This document shows, piece by piece, positions 32,105 through 43,458 of a stretch of DNA of 64,000 nt. The notes under the pieces are model-generated. The model made no database searches and had not been told where the DNA came from. It saw only the letters and a list, made by a program, of their open reading frames with translations. The first letter of the stretch is position 1; the number at the start of each line of letters is the position of its first letter. The position numbers and the translations under genes were made by a program. This stretch comes from Blasia pusilla (Eukaryota; Marchantiophyta; Marchantiopsida; Blasiales), in NCBI GenBank assembly GCA_050084515.1, contig CM114274.1, positions 19,592,001 to 19,656,000 of the forward strand, given 5' to 3'.

Positions 32105-33183
32105 TTAAAAAACTGCATGTTCTTCCGTTGTCATCAAGGCAGGAAGTCGCAGAGTCATTAGAAACCGCAGAATATCCTCATAAAAAGACTCGCTCAACCG
32201 TTCTTCTGTTATCTGGAACAGATCTTCATCGGGAAAGGTATCATCGACAGATTGGGTGAGGTCCGCGTTTGTCATCCTCAATCGGGAAAGAAAATCGGCA
32301 TTGGTATGCACCTTGCCGGCACGGGTCACAACATCGAATGTGAATTCTTGTAGCAACAAGATCCACCGTGCAATGAGTCCTGACACGTCGGCTTTCACCA
32401 TTAAGGGTCTGAGTGCAAAATGATCCACATGAAAGACAAATTCGTACCCTAATAAATAGTGTCGGAACTTCTTACACGAGAAGACCATGCCTAACGCCTC
32501 TCATTCGGTAGTTGTATATTTCTGCTCTGCCGCCGATAGTTGTCGGCCGGCGTAGTAAATCGGAAAATCATGTTTGTGCTCATCCAATTGGCTGAGCACT
32601 ACTCCAATGGCAAATGAGGATGTGTCCACATATACGTGGAAGGGTTTGGTCCAATCGGGGGACCGAAGTACATGAGCCTTTTGCAATGCGTCTTTTAAGG
32701 TGTCGAATGCCACTTGGCACTCTGGTGTCCACTCCCATTCGGTGGTCTTCTTAAGTAATGCAGTAAGAGCGCCCGCTTTTACCGCGTAATCTTTAATAAA
32801 CCGTCGATAGTACCCAACATGTCCCAAGAATCCTCTCAATTCCCGGAGATTAGTAGGTGGTTCCAATGCGACGATAATATCTACGAATATCCGTCCAAGA
32901 AAGTATAACGCTCGTGCCCGACCACTTTATCCAAAATACTGTCAGTGAAAGGTAGAGGATGGTGGTCTTTTAAGGTGGCAGGATTTAATTTCCGATAGTC
33001 CTGGCACACTCGGATTTTGCCCGTTTGTTTTTTTGGTACAATTACGATGGGCGACACCCACTCGCTGCTTAACACCGGATAGATTATTCCTGCCTCGAGA
33101 CGCTGATGGATCTCGTCCTTGACTAACAATGAGTACTTTGGATTCTGTCGATATTGTCGCATTTGCACCGGAACCGCCCTACA
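32105..33183 (-). pseudogene. Reverse transcriptase and RNase H of the gypsy-like element, with internal deletion
   Basis: The RT begins at YRQNPKYSLLVKDEIHQRLE and continues through WVSPIVIVPKK, RVCQDYRKLNPATLKDHHP and RYTFLDGYS. At about 32870-32885 it jumps to PPTNLRELRGFLGHVGYYRRFI, which lies after the catalytic box in complete enzymes. About 90-100 residues, including YxDD, are therefore deleted. RNase H follows with YVDTSSFAIGVVLSQ, then a stop near 32490, and YLLGYEFVFHVDHFALRPL and ARWILLLQEFTFDVVTRAGK. Confidence 0.8.
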
Positions 33184-33185
33184 CC

Positions 33186-33671
33186 ATCTCACACCATAGC
33201 TCTCAAAGGTGTGCATTTTCTCTCTCATGTCAAACCAAACCCATTCTCCTAATGAGAGGCTTGGGTTACACTAACAAGGCAAGGGACCATAGCTCCGCCG
33301 CCTCATGCCAAGAGGTTCAACAAAGAGAGAATGAGCTCTCAAGCTCTCTCTCTTGGAGGTATACCCCCTTCCCTCTCCCAAGCCCTCTCAATGGTAACCT
33401 ATGCTTGCAGGTCATCTCCTTGGCTCTTGACCTGTTGTAGCGGGTCAAGGGCTAGTTTCCAAAGTGGAAAGTCAACTATCCCTAATATGGAAACTTACCC
33501 GAATTAGTAACTTTCTCTATATGGCTCCAAATGATCCGAAATGATGGGGAAACCTGCTCTCTCAGGTTTCCCGGGGCCTCAACAGGTCATCCTCGACCTC
33601 CTGGGCCTGTCCTACACTACTTGTGCAGACGCTCTGCTAGATCCCACCGATCTATCCTAACAGTCGTGACA
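33186..33671 (-). repeat. Second-subfamily terminal module X fragment
   Basis: It is homologous to 10276-10796 and 55393-55900. On the minus strand it begins exactly at TGTCACGACTG (33671) and ends at the junction with the truncated RT (33183-33186). Nothing of gag follows, so the rest of that element is gone. Confidence 0.75.
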
Positions 33672-34662
33672 TTTGCGAGGGGTTGAAAAGGAGATTGAAC
33701 TCTAAGACGATATGAGAATCTCCATGGCCACCAACAAAATCCTCTTGGATAAACCCATCCATACTATCATCATCATCATATAACACTCTTATTAAGATCT
33801 TAAGGAAGAAGTTATTAAAAGAGTAGGGATTTCTTTGGTTTTAATGAAGAACTTATGAGTTTCATTGAAGTATTTTAAGCTATGAAGAAGTATTAAGAAT
33901 TGAAAGTTACGATTATAAGAAGGAGAGATATTTCCACAGAGGATATTAAGAAGAAGTTCCCTTCATTGGTCTAAAAGTAACTCTTGTGGCACAATGAGGA
34001 GCTATGTGAGCAATGAAGAAGCTTTGAGGCAAGACAACATCATGCATTCTAAAATAAGACGTAGTGGCAAAGTCCAAAATTAAGTTATGAGAACTTAATT
34101 TTGGACGGTTTGTGAAGAACTTGAAAGAGGCAGGGTTTTACAAGCATAGTTTCCAAAGGGATTTTCTTCATACTTATGCAACCAGCCAAGAGAAAGAGTG
34201 TTTTTTGAAAAATGTTAAGCAGATCAGTTACGGAGGAAGCACGTCTAACGAGATAGCAAGATGGCATCATGCTTGAAGTTGAAGAGGATCTACCAATTCA
34301 GTGATTGGAGTAGTATTGCTAAGAAGTTTAATAATTGGGATTGAAGACTCTAGATTCATTCCATAGTAAATGAAGGATTTTTTTCGTAGATTTCCTGAGA
34401 AGATTCAAGAAAAAAGTAGCCATTGATTTGGATGAGCTTCATTATCAACCAAAGAACTAGGATGCATAAATGTTGAGTGAGGTATATGGAGTAAGTAATT
34501 AGATCATAGGCAAAAATTAAACAAACAGTAGTTTTTTTAAAGAATCCTATGAAGTCAAAGATGATGATCGAATGGATATGAGGTGGGAAAAATCATTGAA
34601 GAAGATTTCCGGCTCTTTCTAAAGTTGGTGCGGAGCATATTCAACTTGAATTGACCTTCAAG
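33672..34662. other. AT-rich unassigned stretch
   Basis: About 1 kb rich in GAAG/AAGAAG words, with no frame longer than 61 codons and no family similarity that I can see. The right end is the 5-bp duplication of the next solo LTR. The same host-side sequence resumes after 35665. Confidence 0.35.
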
Positions 34663-35665
34663 TGTCGTGACCCTCATGACCAAACAAGTGCCAAGCGGAA
34701 CATCGGAACATTAGCGGGCTCACGCTAAGATGGTTTGCGCGTTGGAGTTGTCTCAAAGAGGAGACAAGAGACGAGACGCGAGCGAGGAGTCGCGTTTCAG
34801 ATGTTATGGTCGCGACCGAGAAACCTGGACCAAACACGGCATGAGACTTGAAAGAAGTCGAGTCTAGGAAGTGGGTTGCCAAAGGAAAGATCCGGATTTG
34901 GAACGCCAATAGCGTTTGAGAGTTTCCGACTGTATTTATGGCCATAACTTTTAGCGCCAAGATGCGTTTGGAACAAATAAGGGTGCGTTGGAAAGATTAT
35001 GGAGAGTCAGTCCAAACGCACCAAAGATCGCTGCAAACGCATAAGCAGCGGCCGAGATACAACCCAAAAACGATTGTAAGTGGAGTCGGGTTGAGGGCCA
35101 CAATGAAGGGTCCGACCCTCTTTTCCCAAAGGGGAGGGGTTATTGGAGAACCCCAGAAGTACTAGTAAGGGGGAAGGTCTCCGAGAGTGCTTGGAACCCA
35201 AACCCCACTTTGGGCGCCGCGGGGCGGCCCAAGGGCATGGAACGGAACGCGAGTTTGGGGGTTGGGTTGGAAAACCTGAACCAAGTCCATTGGGGCGATT
35301 TTAGACATCCCTCTTGGATTCCACCCGGCGACTCAATTACTTGGGTCTCGGTTCGGAACTCACCCAAGGACCGTTGAACTGTTGGGATCGCTAGGCGCAC
35401 AAGTGCCATTTCAGATCCCTAGACTAACCAGGAAGTCTGTTCCAAGTCTTGAAGGACTTGCCATGTTTTGGAAACTAGGAACTAAGGAAGGTTGAGCTTG
35501 ATGAGACGCCGAGTTGAGGACTCGGTGGGTTGGAACGCTGGTTGGCCCAGACCCGACTAACGAGAGTGCGTGTTTGGGTGCAGATTAGCGATGAGTTTGT
35601 GACCTACTGAACGTACGCTTCCGCAACACTAAAGATTGACGTTCAAGGAGAGTAGGGGCGCGACA
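34663..35665 (+). mobile_element. Solo LTR of a third family with target duplication
   Basis: The 1003-bp segment begins TGTCGTGACCC and ends GGGGCGCGACA, so the ends are TG...CA with nearly matching inverted repeats. TCAAG lies on both sides (34658-34662 and 35666-35670), a perfect 5-bp target-site duplication. No internal sequence is present. No other copy occurs in the window, and the orientation is arbitrary because the ends are almost symmetric. Confidence 0.82.
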
Positions 35666-35743
35666 TCAAGGGTACATGGAAACCATATCCATTTCTATCA
35701 ACAAGCCTATGAAGAATACCTAATAAATTGGGATCTTTACATT

Positions 35744-35853
35744 CGTCGTGCGAATCCACATTGTCATACAACATACATTGCTGACATACCATACTCACAT
35801 ACATACATAAAATAGACGAGAGCATCCACAAACACAAGTGTACCACAACTCGG
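35744..35853 (-). repeat. Outer module Y of copy 2
   Basis: It matches 9511-9616 and 9968-10071 of copy 1. It begins (minus strand) TTGTGGTACACTTGTG at 35853 and ends GCACGAC next to unrelated sequence. Confidence 0.7.
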
Positions 35854-36095
35854 GGGCGAGGAGAGTAGTATTTTGCATCCTTGGAGTAAATGGGATGTAA
35901 TGGTTGGGCATGTGGAGTTGGTTGCTCATGCTGGTGGAGGAGTTATTTGCTCAGATGATGGTGTAGCTAAGGGTGTACCATCTTGTGAGGGGGTTGCGTA
36001 GCAACCAATGGCATCGTCCTCTCCCTCTAGTGTGCCAGTGGAGGAGACTTGGGAGCCATTACTTGGGCCCAAGCTTACGGGAGGTGAGAAACAAC
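35854..36095 (+). repeat. Inverted pol fragment inserted in the 3' end of copy 2
   Basis: About 242 bases on the plus strand match copy 1 at about 6083-6325 and, inverted, copy 2 at about 39530-39770: the region from the end of the methyltransferase into the start of RT. It shares CTTACGGGAGG with copy 2 where copy 1 has CTTAGGGGAGG. It replaces the second half of the 3' module X. Copy 2 still has its own normal version, so this is an extra, inverted copy. Confidence 0.8.
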
Positions 36096-36330
36096 TCCTA
36101 TAAGTAACCTCCAACCCTATGTATGAAATCGCATCTCTACCTAGACAATGCGGCCCTACATAAGGTATGGCCTCTACTAGCACACTATACTACTCTACGA
36201 CCTAATCCGTATGATCATGACAACTGTCGTGCGCATCCACATCGTCATACAACATACATCGCTGACATACCATACTCACATACCTACATAACATAGACGA
36301 GAGCATCCACAAACACAAGTGTACCAAAAC
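36096..36330 (-). repeat. Inner Y module and partial X module of copy 2
   Basis: On the minus strand Y spans 36330-36223 (beginning TTTTGGTACACTTG and ending GCACGACAGT) and X spans 36222-36096 (beginning TGTCATGATCATACGG). X stops at the border of the inverted fragment. A polypurine tract, AGGGGGGCGA on the minus strand, lies at 36332-36341 directly upstream. Confidence 0.75.
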
Positions 36331-36503
36331 TCGCCCCCCTAACTGGCGGTTAGGTCCCTCTAACTCCCAGGTAGCCCTATACATCTACTACATGCTATAT
36401 ACCTTCTTGGGTGCACGAATCATAAGGCCGGGTGCTAGGTTGCCCCATCGTTAGTCGCACATCTGTAATCCATATCATACAAAGATCAAGTCATCTACCT
36501 CTC

Positions 36504-36700
36504 CTAAGTACATCGAGGACAACCCCACCTTCCAGTAGGAGCAACATCCATACGTGGAGTCAAACACATAATGTGCCAACCCTAGAACATCGATCACATA
36601 CCAACATACGGGTTGCGTTACCAGTAGACCCACACAACATGCACCTCAAGCTAGCACGTATCATGGCTAAGCTTGGGTAAACAGTACCATCCACATTTGG
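36504..36700 (-). pseudogene. PHD finger of the copy 2 integrase, one frameshift
   Basis: The minus strand reads CMLCGS then MLVCDRCS, keeping the CxxC and CDxC ligand pairs. After a single missing base (GG where copy 1 has GGGG at the RGWH position) the other frame gives GWH, MCLTPRMDV, PTGRWGCPRCT and the TAG at 36506-36504. All eight zinc ligands are thus present across two frames. Of the copies here this is the best preserved finger. Confidence 0.82.
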
Positions 36701-38160
36701 AAGATGACATGGCCCACAATTACGCACATGGTCCTTCCAAACAACTCCATCACGACCCTCCAACATGAGAACTCTAGAAGCTAACACCTCGCGCACTCGA
36801 AAAATAGTGCGGCTTGTCGTCACATCCAACGTTGTCGGTGCAATCTGCTGCAAATAGACATAGTCCCCCACATAGAACCTACGAATCGATGGTCGATAAC
36901 CTCCACCCAGAATGGTTGCATACCGCAACGTATCTCTATGTTGAGCAATGGCAAGATTCTCAAAGGCTGTTGGCATGACTCTCCGAAAGAGCTCTGCCCG
37001 TTGAGAATACACCCTCATCCACATCCATCAAGGTTCACCACCTCACTAGACTCCCGATGAATTGCTGCTGGCAAGTCTGGATCTCGGCCGTATAACAGAA
37101 AATAAGGTGAGAAAGAAGCCAAGGATGCTTGGCGACTGAACCTATACCCCATGGCTAACCATGGCAAGTGAATATCCGGTCTCCAAGATGCCCTTCAGAG
37201 GCCATACTTGCGCAATGCCCTCTTCACCTTCTGAACCACACGCTCAGCCAAACCATCCGCCTCTGGATGATCTCGAGATGTGGTCCGATGATCAATCAAC
37301 GCCTTGTCACACAAGACTTGAAACTCACCCTGAAACTTTGTACCCTGGTTGGTCAAGACTTCCAGGTGGTGCAACAAAATGACTAAGCACTCTATCAAGA
37401 AACGCGTCGACGCCGTTCCTCACTTGCCTTGTCGGTAATGCCACCAACTCAATCCACTTGAGAAGCGCTCCACCATCACCAACACATATCGATGATGTAA
37501 ATGCATACCACGGTAATGGTCCCCATAAAGTCCACACTCCAACGGTAACCCAACCCCATAATAGGCAGGGGTGTAAGCGTGGTGTAGGGGCATGAATGAT
37601 GCCCTCACCCGGTCACAAACCATACAACATGACACCAAGCTGCACACTGAGTATGCATGCCACGCCACCAATATTGACCAAGGAGTAAGCTATACGTATG
37701 CTTTACCTCAAAATGTCCCAACTCCTCATGGGCATGTCACACAATGCGCTCTCTCTGAGCCAAATGCGGCACTACTCGTACTCTACCATCCTCCCACACA
37801 CGGAGAATATGTGTTCCCTCCAATCGATACCTCTTAGCACGTTGAAGAACACGGTCTCGCTCCTTGGCACTCACTATGCCACGGCACCCTCTTTGGTCCG
37901 TAGGAACTCCAACACCAACGCATCATCATGAATATCACTTTGATCCGTACCACCATCTCCAACCTTAGGATTTGAAGGCTGGTCATCTACCCTCTGACTA
38001 GAGTAAGATATCATGTGGTCCTCCATACTAGAGTCCACCCCTAACCAACATAAAAAGGCGGATGCATGCCAACCTGGCACCATCTCCTCATCAACCTCGC
38101 CATGTCATCTAGCCCCAGTTGTATCCTTTTGGCTAGTACATGGGTTTCTACTCAACCCAT
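36701..38160 (-). pseudogene. DDE integrase of copy 2, broken
   Basis: The zinc region is around 37720-37590. WSVDF (first aspartate) is near 37545. LTNQGTKF near 37365-37342 has asparagine in place of the second aspartate. HPEADGLAERVVQKVKRALRKYGL near 37275-37210 keeps the glutamate. RFYVGDYVYLQQIAP and FRVREVLASRVLMLEG follow at about 36895-36760. Several frameshifts occur around 37340-37560. The same Asp-to-Asn change is seen in the second-subfamily integrase at 57040-57070. Confidence 0.8.
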
Positions 38161-39590
38161 CAACATCAAGGTTGGCAACTCCAGGTCTATGTACCACCTG
38201 GAAGTCATACTCCTATAAGATAAGAGCCCACCGTGCAAGCTTCCCTGTAAGCTTGTCAGACTCCATCAACCACTTGAGCGGCTGATGATCAATAACAAGG
38301 GTAAACTGTGTGCCAAACAAGTAACACCTAAAGTTTGCCATAGCCCACACTACTGGCAAGCACTCTCCCTCATATAAACTATAGCGCGACTCCGCTGCAT
38401 TATTCGAACGACTTACATAGGCCACCACAAACTCCATGTGCTCATCATCATGTTGCGTCAACACCGCTCCAAGTCCCAACCTACTCCAATTAGTGTGTAA
38501 CTGAAATGGGCGCCCTCTGATAGGTCTCCTCAAGATAGGCGCCGCCACCAACTGGGCCTTAAGCTCCACAAAAGCTCTCTCCTGATCATCTCCCCAGTGC
38601 CACTCTTTATCTGATTTCAGCAATTGGTTCAAAGGCTTTGCCATAGCACTAAATCCCTTCACATACCTCCGATAGTAGTTCGCCAATCCCATGAATGCTC
38701 GAACTCTACCCACATCTACTGGACGTGGAATAAGTGCAATAGCCTTCACCTTTGCTTGTTGAACTCCCAAACCACCTGGATAGATCACATGACCCAAGTA
38801 CTCAACATCCTCATGGAAGAACTTACACTTTCCTAGATGCAAACATAGACCATGAGCTTTCAACCGCTCAAACACCATTTACAAATGTATCTGATGCTCC
38901 TCCACCGTGTTACTGAACACCAAGATATCATCAATGTAACATCGAACAAAATCCAACCCTGCTAGAATCCTGTCCATCACTCTCTGAAACTTGGCAGGTG
39001 CATTCTTCAACCCAAAGGGTAAGAATTTTCACTGGTACAAACAATCCTTGTCATGAGAGTTGACACCCCAAAATGCTGTCTTGGCCTTGTCACTCTCCCG
39101 AATCGGCAATTGATGGTATCCTGCCCGAAGATCCAAAGTACTGAAAATCTTTGCCTGTCCCACCACATCAAAGATCTCCTCAGGTGTAGGCATGGCATAC
39201 CTATCGGCCTTGGTTTGCCGATTGATAGACGGTAATCTCCACACATCCGCCCATTCGTGTAGTTGCCATGCATATCCTTTTAGCGAGCATGAGAGTGGCT
39301 GATGCATACTCTCCATGCGACAACTCCACTAATCCAGCCTCCAAAAGGTCCAACGTCCTACTCTGAATCAGGTCCCTCTCCATATCACTATATCGGTAGG
39401 GACGACGGAAGATTTCCGGATCACAAGCCAAATCAATCCGTATACCGGGTCCAACCAGAGAACCCAACTCCTTCATGCTTAAGGCAAAAAAACTCCTATA
39501 AGCACGTAGGAACTATGTCAAGCGTCGTTTCTCACCTCCCGTAAGCTTGGGCCCAAGTAATGGCTCCCAAGTCTCCTCCCATTGGCACAC
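38161..39590 (-). pseudogene. Reverse transcriptase and RNase H of copy 2, broken
   Basis: KELGSLVGPGIRIDL opens the RT (39476 frame). YRYSDMERDLIQSRTLDLLE, a TLDLRAGYHQLPIRE segment and [11 protein letters not shown] follow. The catalytic box is an intact YIDD at 38938-38927. A 221-codon open stretch (38878-38213) carries LGHVIYPGGLGVQQAK, MGLANYYRRYVKGFSAMAK and RNase H through LGLGAVLTQHDDEHMEFVV, YEGECLPVVWAM and IDHQPLKWLMESDKLTGK. Breaks are frame changes near 39230-39280 and a TAA after HQIHL near 38880. Confidence 0.87.
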
Positions 39591-39879
39591 TAGAGGGAGA
39601 GGGCGATGCCATTGGTCGCTCTCATAACCCCCTCACAAGATGGTACACCCTTAGCTACACCATCATTTGAGCAAATAACTCCTCCACCAAAGATGAGCAA
39701 CCAACTCCACATGCCCAGACCATTACATCCCATTTACTCCAAGGATGCAAAATACTACTCTCCTCGCTTGACCCGATGCCTCTACCGTCCGGTAGCCATC
39801 GAGCTCATTACAAGGGTGGAAGACCCACACACATAGTCCGAAGTCGGCGTTGCTTGGCCATACCAAGACTCAAAATCCA

Positions 39880-40840
39880 AGTCAAACAATTCAGGTCCAT
39901 GGCGTGACCCAACACATGACGTCGTGAAGCCTCAAAAATGGAAGCAACATTTGTCACACGATAGCAAATCCCCGCACGCGCTCTCTCTCATCAGCGTTAG
40001 GCTCCACCAACCGCCGCACATGACAATCCTATACAAGCCAGGACCACCTTCCCATGCATGTGACGAGGAAAACTCACAAATGTGGGTAGTGCCATCCTAG
40101 GTGGCCCACACGGTTCCTGAACGCCATGGGTGACCGATCAATAACCCTCACCACGAGAAAGTCGCCTTGTATCCAAGATACTATCCCTTTGTAAAGGCAA
40201 CGATCGCAAAGACCTTTGCATCATATGTTCGACGTAGAACCTCCCTAGGAAACAAATTTGTCCACCACAAGCGTGGACGATGTGCACGCGAGCCAACTCG
40301 CGCTTCATCCAACAACACGGCTGGTCCAATCCAAGACCGCACCTCATGAACACTTGCCATCATCCGGGTCCGAGTGTCACCCAACAATGGAACATTCTCC
40401 ACAATGTAAGCTAGAGTACGTGCCTGATGAACCTGAAGATGTCGTAACACCCGTAACATCTCCCAAAACAATCGAGACCTAGGGTCGTGTAATCCCTCAC
40501 CACGACAAGCACGTGTATGATCCTGACATGGCCATCCAGCAATCACCAAATCCACAGGACCAACCCTCTCAAGGTCGTGTGCCCCCAACAATGCAATGTG
40601 TGACGGCAAAGCAGGCTGGTACCCACGAATAGCTGATGGCGGCAACAACTCAAGATATCTCCGCATCAACTGACCAATATGTCAGGATGAGACTCTCAAG
40701 GCCGTCTCATCTCGCTCCACATACACGTACCTCCGCACAAAATACTGGCCTGCAACACTACAGCCAAACCAGTGCTAATCCCACCAAAGAGATCTAACAC
40801 ACAAATGCCCTCCAGCGGATACTGCCATACAATGGGTGTA
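39880..40840 (-). pseudogene. DNMT3-like cytosine methyltransferase of copy 2, best preserved
   Basis: Motif I EGICVLDLFGGISTGL is at about 40815-40770, in the same open frame as the protease. After a frameshift near 40700-40735 a 162-codon open stretch (40669-40181) carries DLVIAGWPCQDHTRA with the catalytic cysteine (codon 40528-40526), SRLFWEMLRVLRHLQ, YIVENVPLLGDT and RAHRPRLWWTNLFP. The final motif (RRHVLGHAMDLNCLTWILSLG) is at about 39920-39860. It sits between protease and RT exactly as in copy 1, so the capture is ancestral to both copies. Confidence 0.86.
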
Positions 40841-41574
40841 GTATCCAAAGGGGATAACCCAACTAGACCAGAAGTAGGAGTCCGTCGTGGGGCCTCCTCT
40901 TCCTCGTGAGGTATAACAGCCTCACACCAAGCCTCCTGCACTAGGTGATCAGCCTCCTGCCGTAGTGCACTGCCTGAACTCCAAAGTGGCACATCCAACG
41001 ATGATGATGCCACTGCTGCAAAAATAGGGACCTCCTCATGCACAGGAGAATCCATAGCAGAAACATTACCCTCCAAAAAGTCTCCTGGCCAAGTGACTAC
41101 TCCACTAAAACCAGCCACATATGCTGACACTGTTGGGGAAGACCCTCCTGGTCGAGCCCCATAAATAAATCTCATAGGAACTTGGCTCATACATCCATCC
41201 CCGGACTGCCAACCAGGTCTATAAGATGTTGTCTCAATCCAGTAATCCATCTGAAAACCTATCGGGTACAATACTGCTCCTCCAACTAGTACATCATACG
41301 ACTCGGCTGATGTGACCACTATAGGTACTCCCAACCGGGAGCTATCAATCGCATGATCTGGTCTCAACTGTACAGAAAACTTCTCCCGTGTCATGAATTG
41401 AGACCTATCATTGGCTCCTCCAAGTGATGTTTGAATCTGGAATGGGCAAGGCTCAAGCTCTGACCTCCTAATACCCAAACCAATACATGCCGCCTTTCCC
41501 AACATCAAAGGTTGGGCACCAGAGTCTAACAAGACTCTATCTGGTCTATACACCTGTCCTGTAGGACTCACCAA
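40841..41574 (-). pseudogene. Protease and linker of copy 2
   Basis: The frame begins at 41574 and is open to 40696. The retropepsin site is RVLLDSGAQPLMLGKA (aspartate codon 41526-41524). A stretch with IVVTSAESYDVLVGGAVLYP follows, then FIYGARPGGSSPTV and an acidic linker (PHEEEEAPRRT) leading to LDTTPIVWQYPLEGICVLDLF. Of all copies here this shows most directly that protease and methyltransferase share one frame. Confidence 0.8.
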
Positions 41575-43458
41575 TCAGAATATCCCACTCCGGTTGTCCA
41601 ACATACATACACAAGGTGTAAGCCTCTCACGATCAATGGCTGGCCGGGCTGGTAATGCATCCATCTTCGCCGCTGCTGCCTGCCAAGTAGCATTGGTACT
41701 CAATGCTACACCTGACATAGAGGGTCGCTCCACCGCAACACCCTCATCCACCTCAAAGACGTGTAGCGAATAACACCCCACGTTCACACAACGTGGTCGC
41801 TAGCTGAAATACAGAGCTAAGTCAACTCCTAAAGCCATCAGCTCCGTGGCCGAAAACAATGGGGATCCCAACACTGAAGTTGCCATCCGTAATACTCCAC
41901 TGGATGCTGCATCCGTGTCTACTACACGTGATGTAGATGCCTCAGTCCCCACTGTCGGCTCAATAGGCTACGTAGGAACCATGGATGGAGTCCTAAGCAC
42001 CTCAGACAACAAGAATGACTTGGGAAGCCTAGCCTGCCTCCCAGCCTCACTCCTCTGTGGGTCCAACTCCACAGTAGCACCACGTGGCTCTGACGCTCGA
42101 GTGGCTCCTACCGTAACTGCAGCTGATGCCTCAACCTGTGCTCCACTCGCCATATAAGCGAGATCATCCCCTCCATAAGAGGTGGAATCCCTTGCTCTCG
42201 AATCTGATCTATGTTGGATACCAACCATAGTAGCCAACTTCTGCTCCAACTGCTCAATCCTGGCAGCCATAGCTGACTCTGTCGTAGTGGTAGGGGTGGC
42301 CACCGTAGGCTCTCCAACCACTGGTCCACATCTCCCACCTCTACCACCTCGGCCTCTCGGAGCTACTCCACCACGGCCGTGGCCTGATCTCAACTCTGGA
42401 TGAAGATCAAAGCAACGCTCTCGAGGATGACCTGGTCTCCCGCAATGATCAAACGGAGTTGGTGCCGATTGAGGCCCATCCTCCAAAGTCCGTCTCCCAT
42501 CCTCTTGGGGACAAAACTTCCTAGCATGATCAGCTCCACATGTCCAACATGACTGTCCTTGCTGCAGGGCAGCAAATGAAGGCAATGGTCTCTGCGCAAG
42601 TGTCCCTCTAGGACCTGGCTGAGGTTGTATGTACCCTCCACGACTCCCACTACTACTACCACCACCACCACTACTACGAGACTGTGAGGTGAAATGCCGA
42701 ACACGAGAAGTAGTAGTTGTATCCCTACTGAATGCGGATGTCACCACTCTCTCCTTCACCATGTTAATCTCAATGTTCTCAGATAGAGCAAACACATGGG
42801 TCAATGTGGGTTAATCATCACTCATAAGAGTAGCATCACCTAACCTACGGCGCAACTCTCTGTCCAAGATCCCATACCTAAAACTGGACTGCCTGAGCCT
42901 CAATCACACCCTGGGTAGCTGAAATCAAGCGTCGCATACGAGTGTATGCCTCACAAAGACTCTCACCAGTCTTTCGCTCAAATTCTTGAAGACTCCTCAA
43001 GCTCAGCAACATGGTCCTTCCTAAACTCATGGTAATCATCCATGGGTGGTCCCTCCCAGTGCTCAAACAACCCCTTCCAAGCCAAGAAGGGTGTAAACAA
43101 CCTGGCATTTCGCAACATCTGCATATCACACCACGTATCAAACTCCTGCATGAAGTCCTCCAACTCAATGGTGCCCACTGCACTCGAGTATCATTGTGGG
43201 CCCTTCATGGCCCCATATATTTCGTCCATGTCCCAAATCAACGAAGCTGCAACACTCGATAACAACGTAGAAGACTCGGTGTTTGGAACACCCTCTTCCT
43301 CCTCTTCATCAACCGTCGGAAGTGGAAAAGGTAGCCGATACCTCAATCCACTCCGTGTAAAACCACCACTGTCCGCACCACGGTCCCCAACCAGACCACC
43401 AGACAGCTCCGTGATGACCAATGCCGATGCCGCACCACCACCAAATTACCACCACTAA
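41575..43458 (-). pseudogene. Gag of copy 2, broken, with an internal deletion
   Basis: The N-terminal GGFTRSGLRYRLPFP and VGTIELEDFMQEFDTWCDMQ are at about 43370-43110. RKDHVAE joins directly to LEESSRI at about 43000, where copy 1 has about 260 more bases. GESLCEAYTRMRRLISATQG follows. An open stretch of 278 codons (42804-41968) carries two zinc knuckles, CWTCGADHARKFC and CDHCGRPGHPRERC-like (FDHCGRPGHPRERC here, first Cys lost), the arginine/glycine-rich segment and ARIEQLEQKLATM. The end (PARPAIDRERLTP, LDNRSGIF) precedes the protease. Confidence 0.78.

Larger units (their letters stand above)
27548..33183 (-). mobile_element. Gypsy-like element with extra post-integrase frame, 5'-truncated
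   Basis: On the minus strand: partial RT, RNase H, integrase with a GPY-type end, a spacer with tandem repeats, a long additional reading frame, a polypurine tract and the 3' LTR. Gag, protease and the 5' LTR are missing. At 33183 the RT is cut off and second-subfamily repeat sequence follows. Its LTR is the same family as the solo LTRs at 15970 and 26206. It carries no methyltransferase. Confidence 0.82.
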
